Shown piece by piece: positions 1-8,896 of a stretch of DNA of 64,000 nucleotides (positions are counted from its first letter, which is position 1; every line of letters begins with the position of its first letter). Location of the stretch: the NCBI GenBank assembly GCA_900469345.1, contig UBWZ01000004.1, positions 186,001 through 250,000 of the forward strand. The letters are read 5' to 3'. A program made the position numbers and the translations under genes. Origin of the DNA: Hyphomicrobiales bacterium (lineage in GTDB: Bacteria; Pseudomonadota; Alphaproteobacteria; Rhizobiales; Rhizobiaceae). The notes beneath the pieces were generated by a model that made no database searches, was not told the DNA's origin, and was given only the letters and a program-made list of their open reading frames with translations.

Positions 1-71
1 GCAACCGCATGCGCCGGGGCAAGGTTCGATACTGCAGTCATGGATCTTCCGGCAATGAGTGAGGTCAGGAA

Positions 72-93
72 GACGCCGCGGCATGGCGGCGTC
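72..93 (-). other. Hairpin downstream of sugar-binding protein gene
   Basis: Positions 72-79 and 86-93 form a perfect 8-bp GC-rich stem with a 6-nt loop, 30 nt past the stop of the minus-strand binding-protein gene. Only two T residues follow on the minus strand, so it is a weak terminator at best. An mRNA-stabilising hairpin ahead of permease or ATPase genes beyond the window edge is equally possible. Confidence 0.45.
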
Positions 94-122
94 CTCTCGC
101 ATAGGCTCGCAGAATCTCCCGA

Positions 123-1094
123 TCAGGGGATGCCGTCCGAATGGGCCTTCAGCCAACCCTTGCCGTCTTCCGCCGATTTGTAGAGATCGATGTCGTAGGC
201 GACCTTGATCCCCTCCGGCGGCTTGCCGTCGATGGACTTGACGGCCTGCGCCAGGGCGAGCTTGCCGAGCCCCTGTCCGGAAATGTCGACCACCGCCTTG
301 ATGACCGTGAAGTCAGAGAGTTCCTGCGCGATTTCCGTCGTCATGTCGCCGCCGAAGACGACCACCTTGCCGGTCTTGCCCTGGCTCTTCACCGCCCGCG
401 CCGCGCCGAGCGTGGCGCCGCCGGCTTCTCCGAAGAAGGCATCGATATCGGGATTGGAAGACAGCATCGTGCTCGCCACCGAGACGGCCTTGTCGAGCAC
501 GGCGCCTTCCTGATTGGCGACGATCTTCGCGCCCGGCACCTTGGCCTTCAAGGCCTCCTCGAAACCCTTGCGCCGCGTCACGCAGACCTCGACGAATTCG
601 CAGTTCAACACCGCGATCTTGGGAGCGTCCTTCTTTTCGGCGAGGAAATAATCCCCGGCCGCATCGCCGAGCTTGTGCCCGAACTCGTAGGGATCGCCGA
701 CCGCATAGGCGGAAACGTATTCCTTCATGTCTGCATCGTTGAGGCAGGTATTGTAGCACACGACGGGAATACCCGCGTCATGGGCGCGGCGGATCGCCCG
801 ATAGGATCCGTCGGCTGAAACCGGCGAGACGATGATCGCCTGCACGCCGGCGGAAATCAGCGAATCGATGAAGGATGATTCCTTGCTGACATCGCCCTGC
901 GCATTCGTCTCGACGATGTCGAGCTTCTTGCCGGCGTCGCCCGCAGCGGTCTGGATCCCCTTGCGCACACCCGCATAGAACCCCTGCGCATCCATGTAGA
1001 TCGCGCCGACCTTGAGCTGCTCCTGCGCTCCGGCAGCGGTCGCCACTATCAGCGCGGCTGCAGCCATCAGGGCTGTTCGTTTCACGAGCTTCAT
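123..1094 (-). CDS. Sugar ABC transporter periplasmic binding protein (RbsB/Peripla_BP_4 type)
   Basis: A 323-aa periplasmic solute-binding protein of the ribose/RbsB class that would deliver a sugar or sugar alcohol to an ABC importer whose other subunits must lie left of the window. A signal peptide of about 22 residues (MKLVKRTALM onward, ending TAAGA-QEQ) is followed by the type-I binding fold. The ATG at 1094 is chosen because a strong Shine-Dalgarno (AAGGGAGGAG) precedes it; upstream in-frame starts lack one. Two cysteine pairs (CYNTC and NCEFVEVC) are unusual for the family and could form disulfides. The gene is divergent from the GntR regulator, and its upstream region shares a motif with the araF-like promoter. 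The ligand cannot be told from sequence. Confidence 0.85.
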   Translation of the reverse strand: MKLVKRTALMAAAALIVATAAGAQEQLKVGAIYMDAQGFYAGVRKGIQTAAGDAGKKLDIVETNAQGDVSKESSFIDSLISAGVQAIIVSPVSADGSYRAIRRAHDAGIPVVCYNTCLNDADMKEYVSAYAVGDPYEFGHKLGDAAGDYFLAEKKDAPKIAVLNCEFVEVCVTRRKGFEEALKAKVPGAKIVANQEGAVLDKAVSVASTMLSSNPDIDAFFGEAGGATLGAARAVKSQGKTGKVVVFGGDMTTEIAQELSDFTVIKAVVDISGQGLGKLALAQAVKSIDGKPPEGIKVAYDIDLYKSAEDGKGWLKAHSDGIP

Positions 1095-1170
1095 CAACTC
1101 CTCCCTTCGATTGGTTCGGGCACCGTCATTCTGTTGCGGCCTCCAGAGCCGACATGATGCAAAGCCCCGC

Positions 1171-1199
1171 GCCAGTGTCAATATAAATATGATTTATTT
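1171..1199 (-). promoter_or_regulatory. Promoter/operator of binding-protein gene, motif shared with araF-like promoter
   Basis: Read on the minus strand this AT-rich block contains AAATCATA, then TATATTGACA, then CTGG. TTGACA (1181-1176) matches a sigma-70 -35 box. Nearly the same succession occurs on the plus strand at 2114-2137 in front of the araF-like gene. Two copies flanking a GntR gene suggest that regulator's operator; this is inference. Confidence 0.5.
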
Positions 1200-1313
1200 G
1201 TAAATTGATCGCGCAACAAGGTTCATTCATAGTACCGCGACATGCTCGCCCAGGGAGCGGGGGACTTGCCTGCCCATGGCAGGCGCGGTGCATTACGATC
1301 GGAAGGGAACAGT

Positions 1314-2114
1314 GTGCAGAGCAGGACCACCAGCCACATCTTGACGGAGCACGGCGACCCGATTGCACAGCGGGGCAAGCGCAGCGTCCGCGAGGCGCTG
1401 CTTCAGCGCCTGATTGAAATGGTTGTGTCCGGAAAGCTTGCCGAAAACTCGACGCTGCCGAACGAGGCGGATCTCACGGAGCAGTTCGGCGTCAGCCGGA
1501 CGAGCCTGCGGGAAGCGATGCAGTATCTTGGCGCCCTCGGAATGGTACGGTCGCGAACCCGGGCCGGAACCACCGTGCTTCCGCGCGAGAACTGGAACTA
1601 TCTCGATCCGATCGTCCTCGATGTCATGCTGACCCAGGGAGGGGACGACCTCTTTTACTCCTCGCTGATCGATGCAAGGCAATTGCTTGAGCCGGCCGCG
1701 GCGGCCCAGGCGGCCGCCAACGCCAATGCCCGGCAGCTCTACCAGATTTCCAAAGCGTTCGAGGACATGGTCGAGGCCAACTCGCGGGACACGGAAGAGT
1801 GGAGCCGCGCCGACCTCGACTTCCACACCGCCATCATCAACGCCAGCGGCAACTGGGTGTATCGCCAGTTTGCAAGCGCCATCCGCGCCGCTTTGCTGGC
1901 CAGCTTCCGGCTGACCAACCGCGCCAGCCAGTCTCATGAACAGGCAATCCTGAAGCATCAGGATGTGCTCGAGGCGATCCGCATGCGGCGCCCGGAGGCA
2001 GCGCGCCATGCCATGGAACAGTTGATCGGCGTCGCCCGAACGGAGATGACCGATGCCCTTCGCCGCGCTCGAAAGGCGGGCGAGGTTCCCGAACCACACG
2101 ATCCACTGGAATAA
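1314..2114 (+). CDS. GntR/FadR-family transcriptional regulator
   Basis: A 266-aa regulator with an N-terminal winged helix (about residues 20-85; LPNEADLTEQFGVSRTSLRE is the recognition helix region) and a C-terminal all-helical FCD ligand domain typical of the FadR subfamily, many members of which sense sugar acids or organic acids. A GTG start at 1314 is preferred because GGAAGGGA lies 5 nt upstream; an in-frame ATG at 1242 has no ribosome site. It sits between two sugar-binding-protein genes, and both promoters carry the same AT-rich motif, so it probably controls both, most likely as a repressor released by a pathway intermediate. The effector is unknown. Confidence 0.85.
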   Translation: MQSRTTSHILTEHGDPIAQRGKRSVREALLQRLIEMVVSGKLAENSTLPNEADLTEQFGVSRTSLREAMQYLGALGMVRSRTRAGTTVLPRENWNYLDPIVLDVMLTQGGDDLFYSSLIDARQLLEPAAAAQAAANANARQLYQISKAFEDMVEANSRDTEEWSRADLDFHTAIINASGNWVYRQFASAIRAALLASFRLTNRASQSHEQAILKHQDVLEAIRMRRPEAARHAMEQLIGVARTEMTDALRRARKAGEVPEPHDPLE

Positions 2115-2157
2115 AATCATACATATATATTGACTGGTATGATATTATTTGAATACT
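2114..2157 (+). promoter_or_regulatory. Promoter/operator of araFGH-like operon
   Basis: Directly after the GntR stop codon lie ATCATA (2116-2121) and TATGAT (2138-2143), an inverted repeat with a 16-bp spacer, enclosing a -35-like TTGACT (2130-2135). AATACT at 2152-2157 is a possible -10. The AATCATA..TATATTGAC core repeats the motif at 1171-1199 on the other strand. The palindromic arms suit a dimeric GntR regulator. Confidence 0.5.
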
Positions 2158-2204
2158 GGCGATGAAACCGCGGGGAGGCACGCGCGGGCAAGAGGGAGAG
2201 AAAC

Positions 2205-3185
2205 ATGCGTTCGATTAAGGCATTCGTCATCGCCGGCGTGATCGCGCTGTCGGCCGGCACCGCTTGGTCGGCTGACGTCAAGATCGGCTTCGTGGTCAAG
2301 CAGCCGGAAGAGCCCTGGTTCCAGGATGAATGGAAGTTCGCCGACCAGGCGGCGAAGGAAAAGGGCTTTACGCTCGTCAAGATCGGCGCCGAGGACGGTG
2401 AGAAGGTCCAGTCCGCCATCGACAATCTCGGAGCGCAGGGCGCCCAGGGGTTCATCATCTGCGTCCCCGACGTCAAGCTTGGACCAGGCATTGCCGCCAA
2501 GGCGACGGCAAACGACCTCAAGCTGATGACCGTCGACGACCGCCTCGTCGGCGCCGACGGCAAGCCGCTGGAAGACGTGCCGCACATGGGCATTTCCGCG
2601 ACCAAGATCGGCGAGACGGTCGGCCAGGCGCTTGTCGACGAAATCAAGAAGCGTGGCTGGGACATGAAGGACGTCGGCGCGATCCGGGTTTCCTACGACC
2701 AGCTTCCGACCGCCGTCGACCGCGTCGAGGGCGCCATCTCGGTCCTCAAGACAGCAGGCTTCCCGGCTGCAAACATCTACGACGCGCCGCAGGCAAAGAC
2801 CGATACGGAGGCGGCCCTCAACGCTGCAACGACGGTGCTCAACAAGCGTGCAGGGGTAAAACACTGGGTGGCGTTCGGTCTGAACGACGAAGCGGTGCTT
2901 GGCGCCGTCCGGGCATCGGAATCGGTCGGCATTCCGGCTGAAAACGTTATCGGCGTCGGTATCGGCGGCGCCGAATCCGCGATCAACGAGTTCAAGAAGC
3001 CCTCGCCGACGGGTTTCTTCGGCACGGTCATCATCTCGCCGAAGCGTCATGGCTACGAGACCGCCCTTAACATGTACGAGTGGATCGCCAACGACAAGCA
3101 GCCGCCGAAGCTCACGCTCACCGCCGGCTCTCTGGCGCTGCGTGACGACTTCCAGAAAGTCCGTAAGGACCTCGGCATCGAGTAG
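2205..3185 (+). CDS. araF: Arabinose-type ABC transporter substrate-binding protein (AraF-like)
   Basis: A 326-aa periplasmic binding protein with a 22-residue signal peptide ending TAWS-ADVK. It closely follows E. coli AraF: FVVKQPEEPWFQDEWKFAD, GAQGFIICVPD, TVDDR, SATKIGE, KRGWD and VKHW..GLND are all in register. These include positions around the L-arabinose-binding cleft, so a pentose or galactose-like ligand is likely. GAGGGAGAG lies just upstream of the ATG. It heads a three-gene operon with the ATPase and permease and lies downstream of the GntR gene rather than an AraC-type regulator. No arabinose catabolic genes are visible here, so the exact sugar stays an inference. Confidence 0.88.
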   Translation: MRSIKAFVIAGVIALSAGTAWSADVKIGFVVKQPEEPWFQDEWKFADQAAKEKGFTLVKIGAEDGEKVQSAIDNLGAQGAQGFIICVPDVKLGPGIAAKATANDLKLMTVDDRLVGADGKPLEDVPHMGISATKIGETVGQALVDEIKKRGWDMKDVGAIRVSYDQLPTAVDRVEGAISVLKTAGFPAANIYDAPQAKTDTEAALNAATTVLNKRAGVKHWVAFGLNDEAVLGAVRASESVGIPAENVIGVGIGGAESAINEFKKPSPTGFFGTVIISPKRHGYETALNMYEWIANDKQPPKLTLTAGSLALRDDFQKVRKDLGIE

Positions 3186-3255
3186 CCATCTCGAACGATC
3201 CTTGCTCCGGCGGCGCCAGCGCCGCCGGCCGGTAAACATGCGTGACGGGGCAGTG

Positions 3256-4761
3256 ATGGCTTTTCTCGAGTTCAGGTCTATCTCCAAGGGCTATCCCGGC
3301 GTCCAGGCGCTGTCCGACATATCCTTCTCCGTCGAAAAGGGTGCGGTGCACGGATTGATGGGCGAGAATGGCGCCGGCAAGTCGACGCTGATCCGCATTC
3401 TGTCCGGCGACCAGTCGGCCGACGCCGGAAGCATCCTGATCGACGGCGCAGAGCAGAACTACCGCTCCGTCCGCGACGCGTTCGACGCCGGCGTCATCGT
3501 CATCCACCAGGAACTCCAGCTCGTCCCCGAACTCACCGTGGCGGAAAATCTGTGGCTTGGACGTTTTCCGGCAAGGGCCGGCGTGATCGACGGCCGCACG
3601 CTTGTCGAAACAGTCCGGTCCCGGCTGACGGACATCGGCATCGACGTCGATCCCGGCGCCAAGGTCTCGAGCCTCTCCATCGGCGCGCGCCAGATGGTGG
3701 AGATCGCCAAGGCGGTCATGCTCGATGCCCGCATCATCGCACTCGACGAACCGACATCCTCCCTCTCGTCGCGGGAGAGCGAGATCCTGTTCTCGCTGAT
3801 CGACAGGCTGCGATCGCGTGGCACCGTCATCCTTTATGTCTCGCACCGGCTGGACGAGATCTTCCGCCTTTGCGACAGCCTGACCGTGCTGCGCGACGGA
3901 AAACTCGCGGCCCACCATCAGAAGGTCGCCGACACCACGCGCGAACAGATCATCACCGAAATGGTCGGCCGTGAGATCAGCAATATCTGGGGCTGGCGCG
4001 AACGTCCGCTTGGCGCAGTCCGGCTCGAGGTCCGCGGCATGTCCGGGACAAGGCTGCCGGTTCCGATCAGTTTTTCCGTTCGCCAGGGAGAGATCCTCGG
4101 CTTCTTCGGCCTGATCGGCGCCGGACGCAGCGAGATGGCGCGACTGGTCTACGGAGCCGACCGGCGCCACACCGGCACTGTCGCCATCGACGGCGTCACC
4201 ACGGCGCCGGGCAATCCGAAGGCTGCCATTACCGCCGGCATGGTTCTCTGCCCGGAAGACCGCAAGTTCGACGGCATCATCCAGGGCCGGTCGATCGAGG
4301 AAAATATCACCATTTCTTCGCGTCGGCACTTCTCGCCCATTGGCATGCTGAACCCGAAGAGGGAAGCAGACCTCGCCGATCAGTTCATCGCCAAGCTCAG
4401 GGTGCGCACACCGTCGCGGCGGCAGGACATCATCAACCTGTCCGGCGGCAACCAGCAAAAGGTCATTCTCGGCCGCTGGCTGTCGGAGCAAGGCGTCAAG
4501 GTGCTCGTCATCGACGAGCCGACCCGCGGCATCGACGTCGGAGCCAAGTCCGAGATCTACGACATTCTCTACGAACTCGCGGCCGGCGGTATGGCCATCA
4601 TCGTTATTTCCAGCGAACTGCCCGAGGTCATGGGCATATCGGACCGCATCATGGTCATGTGCCAGGGCCGTATCGCAGCCGAAATCGCGCGTGGCGAATT
4701 CGACGAACGAAGAATTCTGACCGCAGCCCTTCCCGACAAGAATGCCGCCGGCACAATTTAA
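3256..4761 (+). CDS. araG: Sugar ABC transporter double ATP-binding protein (AraG-like)
   Basis: A 501-aa cytoplasmic ATPase with two fused nucleotide-binding domains, the usual size for AraG/RbsA/MglA. The first domain has Walker A (GENGAGKST, residues 37-45), a degenerate C-loop (LSIGARQ) and Walker B ending in DEPTSSL. The second has a degenerate Walker A (GLIGAGRSE), an intact LSGGNQQ signature and Walker B with DEPTRGID, the normal asymmetry of this family. ATG 3256 is preferred (GGGG 5 nt upstream); ATG 3238 in the same frame is an alternative. It follows the araF-like gene by 70 bp and precedes the permease by 16 bp. Confidence 0.88.
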   Translation: MAFLEFRSISKGYPGVQALSDISFSVEKGAVHGLMGENGAGKSTLIRILSGDQSADAGSILIDGAEQNYRSVRDAFDAGVIVIHQELQLVPELTVAENLWLGRFPARAGVIDGRTLVETVRSRLTDIGIDVDPGAKVSSLSIGARQMVEIAKAVMLDARIIALDEPTSSLSSRESEILFSLIDRLRSRGTVILYVSHRLDEIFRLCDSLTVLRDGKLAAHHQKVADTTREQIITEMVGREISNIWGWRERPLGAVRLEVRGMSGTRLPVPISFSVRQGEILGFFGLIGAGRSEMARLVYGADRRHTGTVAIDGVTTAPGNPKAAITAGMVLCPEDRKFDGIIQGRSIEENITISSRRHFSPIGMLNPKREADLADQFIAKLRVRTPSRRQDIINLSGGNQQKVILGRWLSEQGVKVLVIDEPTRGIDVGAKSEIYDILYELAAGGMAIIVISSELPEVMGISDRIMVMCQGRIAAEIARGEFDERRILTAALPDKNAAGTI

Positions 4762-4777
4762 TCCAGGATCCCGACTG

Positions 4778-5731
4778 ATGAACGCGATGAAAAAGATACT
4801 CCTCGGCGAGCAGGGGCTTGTGGTGATCTTCGCCCTTGCCTTCGCCATCGTGTCGATCTTCGTTCCCAACTTCCTGACCGAACGCAACATGCTGGGCCTG
4901 CTGCAGTCGGTGGTGACGATCGGCATCGTCGCCTGCACGATGATGTTCTGCCTCGCCTCCCGCGATTTCGACCTGTCCGTCGGATCGACGGTGGCGTTTT
5001 CCGGCATGATTGCCGTGATGGTGTCGAACGCCTCGGGCTCGATCCTGCTCGGACTGGTGGCCGCACTTCTGGCAGGCAGCGCCGTCGGCTTCGTCAACGG
5101 CGTGATCATCGCCAAATTTCGCATCAACGCCCTGATCACGACTCTGGCGACGATGCAGATCGTGCGCGGCTTTGCCCTGATCGCGTCGGACGGGCGTGCC
5201 GTCGGGATCAACGATCCTTCCTTCTACCAGCTGGCTCTGTCGCGCATTCTTACTATTCCCGCGCCGATCTGGGTCATGGTGCTGCTGTTTCTGGTGTTCG
5301 GCTTCATTCTCAACCGCACGGTCTTCGGAAAGAACACGCTGGCGATCGGCGGCAACCCCGAAGCGTCGCGTCTGGCCGGCGTCAATGTCGTCAGGATGCG
5401 GATCTGGATCTTTGCTCTTCAGGGCCTGGTCTGCGCCGTTGCCGGCATCCTCTTGGCCTCGCGCATCACCTCCGGACAGCCGAATGCCGCAACCGGTCTG
5501 GAGCTTTCCGTGATTTCGGCCTGCGTCCTCGGCGGCGTGTCGCTCGCCGGCGGCCGGGCGGCGATGACCGGCGTCATCGTCGGCGTGTTGATCATGGGGA
5601 TCGCGGAAAACGTCATGAACCTCCTCAACATCCAGGCCTTCTACCAGTATGTCGTGCGCGGCTTCATCCTGCTGATCGCCGTGCTTCTCGACAACATGCG
5701 CTCCTCCGCCGCCGGACGCGGCAGGGCCTGA
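4778..5731 (+). CDS. araH: Sugar ABC transporter permease (AraH-like)
   Basis: A 317-aa inner-membrane permease of the BPD_transp_2 family with about 8-10 hydrophobic segments. It tracks E. coli AraH through CLASRDFDLSVGS, KFRINALITTLATMQIVRG, FGKNTLAIGGN, ASRITSGQP and VISACVLGGVSLAGG. ATG 4778 is chosen because AGGA lies 10 nt upstream and it clears the preceding stop; the open frame extends 12 codons further upstream. It completes the importer with the preceding two genes and is followed by a GC-rich hairpin. Confidence 0.87.
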   Translation: MNAMKKILLGEQGLVVIFALAFAIVSIFVPNFLTERNMLGLLQSVVTIGIVACTMMFCLASRDFDLSVGSTVAFSGMIAVMVSNASGSILLGLVAALLAGSAVGFVNGVIIAKFRINALITTLATMQIVRGFALIASDGRAVGINDPSFYQLALSRILTIPAPIWVMVLLFLVFGFILNRTVFGKNTLAIGGNPEASRLAGVNVVRMRIWIFALQGLVCAVAGILLASRITSGQPNAATGLELSVISACVLGGVSLAGGRAAMTGVIVGVLIMGIAENVMNLLNIQAFYQYVVRGFILLIAVLLDNMRSSAAGRGRA

Positions 5732-5850
5732 CCGGAACCCGGCGAAGCGATGATCGCCGACGTTTCGGCGTCGTCGCTGCCCAGGTGACACGCTCTTCCG
5801 CCCACGCACGCAGTCAACTGCCAGTACAGGATGCCTTAGGTGTTGGGCGA

Positions 5851-5876
5851 CCCGCCGGAGGATGAGCTCCGGCGGG
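5851..5876. terminator. Hairpin between convergent araH-like and SCO genes
   Basis: A perfect 10-bp stem (CCCGCCGGAG, 5851-5860, with CTCCGGCGGG, 5867-5876) and a 6-nt loop lie between the araH-like stop (plus) and the SCO stop (minus). There is no T-tract on either side, so it may be a Rho-assisted boundary or 3'-end protector rather than a classical intrinsic terminator. Confidence 0.5.
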
Positions 5877-5896
5877 CATTGGTGGAAAAAGCCCGA

Positions 5897-6496
5897 TCAG
5901 CCACGCCTGACGGGTAGCAGGACGTCCCGGATCTTTGCGAGCGCCTGGTCGCTGTCGGTTCCGTAGGGAACCAGTCCCTTGAGGCGGCCGTCGGCGCCGA
6001 TGAGCAGCAGGTCGACGGTATGGCTCATATGGTAGTTGCCGTTTTCGGACGGTTCCTTTTGCGCATGGATCAGCCATCCCTCGGAGACCTTTCTCATCTC
6101 GTCTGGAGTTCCGGTGACGCCCGTGATCCTGTCGCCGAACGCGGTGACGTAGGAATGCATGATCTCGCGCGTATCCCGCTCCGGATCGATCGAAAAGAAC
6201 AGAGCCTGAAGCGGCTTGCCGTCATCGCCAAGGACCTTCAGCCAGTCCGATATCTCCAGGAGCGTGGTCGGGCAGGCCTGCGGGCAGTGCGTGTAGCCGA
6301 AATAGACAAGCGATGGCCTTCCCTTGAAGATGGCTTTGTCGACCGGTGCCCCCCGGTCGTCAACCAGGGAGAAATCGGCATTGAACGGCCCGGCCCGCGG
6401 CGTGTCGAGCCAGACCGACACCATCACCGCGACGAGAGCGGCGACGAACAGGCCACTCCCCGAAAGCACCAGCGTGACGAGCGTCTTCTGCTTCAT
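5897..6496 (-). CDS. SCO1/SenC-family copper protein
   Basis: A 199-aa membrane-anchored thioredoxin-fold protein of the SCO1/SenC/PrrC family, which delivers copper or manages thiols during assembly of the CuA or CuB centre of haem-copper oxidases on the periplasmic side. It has one N-terminal membrane anchor (residues 6-28), the copper-binding CPQAC motif (Cys71, Cys75) and the third ligand His159 in YHMSHT, so the full ligand set is present. It is the last gene of a four-gene minus-strand operon and starts 3 bp after the PCuAC gene ends. PCuAC and SCO are established partners in copper insertion. Confidence 0.9.
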   Translation of the reverse strand: MKQKTLVTLVLSGSGLFVAALVAVMVSVWLDTPRAGPFNADFSLVDDRGAPVDKAIFKGRPSLVYFGYTHCPQACPTTLLEISDWLKVLGDDGKPLQALFFSIDPERDTREIMHSYVTAFGDRITGVTGTPDEMRKVSEGWLIHAQKEPSENGNYHMSHTVDLLLIGADGRLKGLVPYGTDSDQALAKIRDVLLPVRRG

Positions 6497-6499
6497 GAC

Positions 6500-7435
6500 C
6501 TAGTGGCCCCCGTGATCCGCATGGCCGGCCCCATCGGCCCCCTCCGAGAGCATGACGATGCCGTCGAACGTGCCGAGCAGTCTGGCAGCATCGGGTTCGA
6601 GTGCCGCCTCGGCACGTGCCAGGTTTCCCGCGAGATCCCCAGCGGCATCGGCGGGAACGCCCGCCGTTTCCAGCGCAGGTGCGGATTTGAGCGAATCGCC
6701 TCCCAGCGCGTGGACCTGCCAGCCATCCTTGATGTGTTTCAGCAGCACGCGGCCGCCGCGCCCGTCCTGGCGCCAGCCGGCGACCGCCCACCCCTTGCCC
6801 GCCACGACCGGGCCGACATCGAGCGGCTTGTCTTGTGTCTCGAACATAGTCTTCAGCACGCCTTGAATGGCTGCCGCCGAATCTTCCTCTGCCTGGGGCT
6901 GATGGGACATGGCGCTCATGTCCATGCCCTTCATCTCCATGGCTTTCATATCCAAGCCTGGCATATCCGTCGTGCCGGATTGCTGCCCGACGGTGTTGAG
7001 GGGCCCGGCAATGCGCCCGACGACGAAGCGCACTTCGACATCGCCGGCTTTTTCGAACGTCAACGTCGCCTGAACCTGCTCGCCCTGCCGGAACGGTTCG
7101 GTCACGCCGTTGAACATGAGATGGTAATCGGGCTCCAGCGTGACGGTTGCGTGTGGCGGTATCGGCAGCCCGTCCTTGACGTCGCGCATCGTCATCACGC
7201 CGTTTGCGACCGTCATCCTGTGAAGCTGGACGCTGTTCGCGCGGGCGGAACGCGCGGACACGAGGCGGTCGGGTTCGGCGCTGTCGTTGACGATGGTGAC
7301 ATAGCCGTCGCCGACCGTTGCGCCGGGGACCATCGAATGAGAGGCCGCCTTCTCGATGCGAATGCCGTCTGACGCTGCGGACAGCGAAGGGACGAGCAGT
7401 GCGGCGGCGGCGAAGAACAGGATCGAGATCTTCAT
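6500..7435 (-). CDS. PCuAC copper chaperone fused to a C-terminal copper-associated domain
   Basis: A 311-aa exported protein. A signal peptide (residues 1-22) is followed by a PCuAC domain (about 23-145) with the Cu(I) ligand pattern His72-x-Met74, Met81/Met83 and His105-x-Met107. A Met/His-rich linker (158-178, repeated MDM/MKAM/MEM) leads to a second domain (about 184-298) like those annotated as copper uptake system-associated, and the tail ends HADHGGH. Start 7435 gives AGGAGG a 6-nt spacing; an ATG two codons upstream would overlap the ribosome site. PCuAC hands periplasmic copper to cytochrome oxidase assembly with SCO, the next gene. The role of the second domain is unknown; the Met linker suggests Cu(I) storage or transfer. 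Confidence 0.85.
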   Translation of the reverse strand: MKISILFFAAAALLVPSLSAASDGIRIEKAASHSMVPGATVGDGYVTIVNDSAEPDRLVSARSARANSVQLHRMTVANGVMTMRDVKDGLPIPPHATVTLEPDYHLMFNGVTEPFRQGEQVQATLTFEKAGDVEVRFVVGRIAGPLNTVGQQSGTTDMPGLDMKAMEMKGMDMSAMSHQPQAEEDSAAAIQGVLKTMFETQDKPLDVGPVVAGKGWAVAGWRQDGRGGRVLLKHIKDGWQVHALGGDSLKSAPALETAGVPADAAGDLAGNLARAEAALEPDAARLLGTFDGIVMLSEGADGAGHADHGGH

Positions 7436-7446
7436 GTCCATCCTCC

Positions 7447-8820
7447 TCATGCAAAGGCGCGCTTGAGGGGCGGCACGAAGCGGATCACCAGCTGGTCGAA
7501 CACCACCATGGCGAGGATGGCAAGTCCCGTCAGCGGGAAGGCCACGCCGAAGATCACGGCGATGACCCAGAGACCGATATAGACCGACCGCTTCGGCGGC
7601 ATGGGCGGCACGCCGACGCGCCCGGTCGGACGCCGCTTCCACCACATCACCACGCCGGTGACGCAGGACAGAATGATGGCAAGGCAGGTTGCCAGCATCA
7701 GGAACTGGTTGATGCGACCATATTCCTGTCCCTGGTGTACGCTGATGCCCCATTCGATCGCCTTGCCGAAGATCGGGTACTGCGCATAGGAGAGATCGAC
7801 GATCGGCTTGCCGGAATACTGGTCGATGTGGATCATCCGTTCGCCGGCGATGCTGTCCGGATAGATGGCGGCTGAATAGACGCCCGTCGCATCCGAGGGC
7901 AAGGCGACATCGAAGCCGGGGGTGATGCCGGCGTTCTTTGCGGTTTCTACCGCGGCATCGAGCCCGACCGGCGGCCTCGACTGCGCGGCGGCGATGTCCG
8001 AGAGCGGCACCGGCGCTTTTTCGACCGTCCAGCCGACCTTTGGCAAAATGTCCTGCGACACCTTCTGCGACTTCGGAACGTCGTCCCAGAGCTGTGCCGG
8101 ATAGCCCAGGCCGTGGCTGTTGACCCAGCTGTTGGCGTTGGAGCCCCAGTAGCCGGACCAGGGCATGCCCGTCAGCGCCAGGAAGAAGATGAGGAGACCG
8201 GCAAACGCCCCGGTCACCGCATGCAGGTCGCGCCAGAACACGCGCCGGGACGGCGTGCCGCGGACTGACACGACACCCCCGGTCTGGCGGCGCGGCCACC
8301 ACAGAAAGATGCCGGTGACGACCAGGACCATCGCAAAGCCGCCGGTGATCTCGATCAGCCTGTTGGTCCAGTTGCCGAAGAAAACGAGGCTGTGGAGATG
8401 CTTCATCACCGTGTTGAACTCGTCGTCGGAGCGAACCGTATCCAGCACCTTGCCGTCATAGGGGTTCACGAACACGAGCGTGGAGGTCTTGTCTGCCGAC
8501 ACCGTGACGATGGCGGAGCGGTCCGGTGCTGCGGGGTCCCGGTAGGAGGTGGCGGTCGATCCCGGAATGGCGGCGACGGCTTTGTCGACGAGCGCCTGCG
8601 GCAGAAGCGGCCGGCCTTGCGGCTGGACGAGGTAACGGTAGCCGAAGACCGTATCGTTGATCTCGTCCTTGAACAGGTAGAGCGAACCGGTAATGGCCAG
8701 GTTCAGCATGAAGGGAATGACAAGCAGCCCTGCGAAGAAGTGCCATCGCCAGATGGCACGATAAAGCGAGACGCCTGCGAAGGCAGGTTCAGCCGGCTCA
8801 GCGGCAGTGATGGAAGACAT
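7447..8820 (-). CDS. PepSY-associated transmembrane protein (COG3182 type)
   Basis: A 457-aa inner-membrane protein with four main hydrophobic segments (near residues 25-50, 163-183, 210-230 and 365-450) and two PepSY-type periplasmic stretches (for example DRSAIVTVSADKTSTLVFVNPYDGKVL). The motif HSLVFFGNWTNRLIEITGG is typical of PepSY_TM proteins found beside TonB receptors and in copper or iron uptake operons, where they are thought to act in metal reduction or membrane transfer. It lies 11 bp upstream of the copper chaperone and 76 bp downstream of the small CxxC protein. Its biochemical activity is not established. Confidence 0.8.
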   Translation of the reverse strand: MSSITAAEPAEPAFAGVSLYRAIWRWHFFAGLLVIPFMLNLAITGSLYLFKDEINDTVFGYRYLVQPQGRPLLPQALVDKAVAAIPGSTATSYRDPAAPDRSAIVTVSADKTSTLVFVNPYDGKVLDTVRSDDEFNTVMKHLHSLVFFGNWTNRLIEITGGFAMVLVVTGIFLWWPRRQTGGVVSVRGTPSRRVFWRDLHAVTGAFAGLLIFFLALTGMPWSGYWGSNANSWVNSHGLGYPAQLWDDVPKSQKVSQDILPKVGWTVEKAPVPLSDIAAAQSRPPVGLDAAVETAKNAGITPGFDVALPSDATGVYSAAIYPDSIAGERMIHIDQYSGKPIVDLSYAQYPIFGKAIEWGISVHQGQEYGRINQFLMLATCLAIILSCVTGVVMWWKRRPTGRVGVPPMPPKRSVYIGLWVIAVIFGVAFPLTGLAILAMVVFDQLVIRFVPPLKRAFA

Positions 8821-8896
8821 GGGTGTGGTCCGATCTTGGCCGGAGCGATCCGCCCGGCTTATGACAATGCGCGCCGCAGCATTCGGCGGCGCAGGC

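Noticed and set aside
3118..5211. Long minus-strand open frame opposite the araG/araH-like genes
   Set aside because: High-GC shadow of the plus-strand coding genes; no domain pattern, and the opposite strand encodes recognisable proteins.
7447..8302. A 600-aa fusion of PepSY-region sequence to the copper chaperone
   Set aside because: The upstream part is an alternate-frame reading of the PepSY gene; the chaperone has its own ribosome site and signal peptide at 7435.
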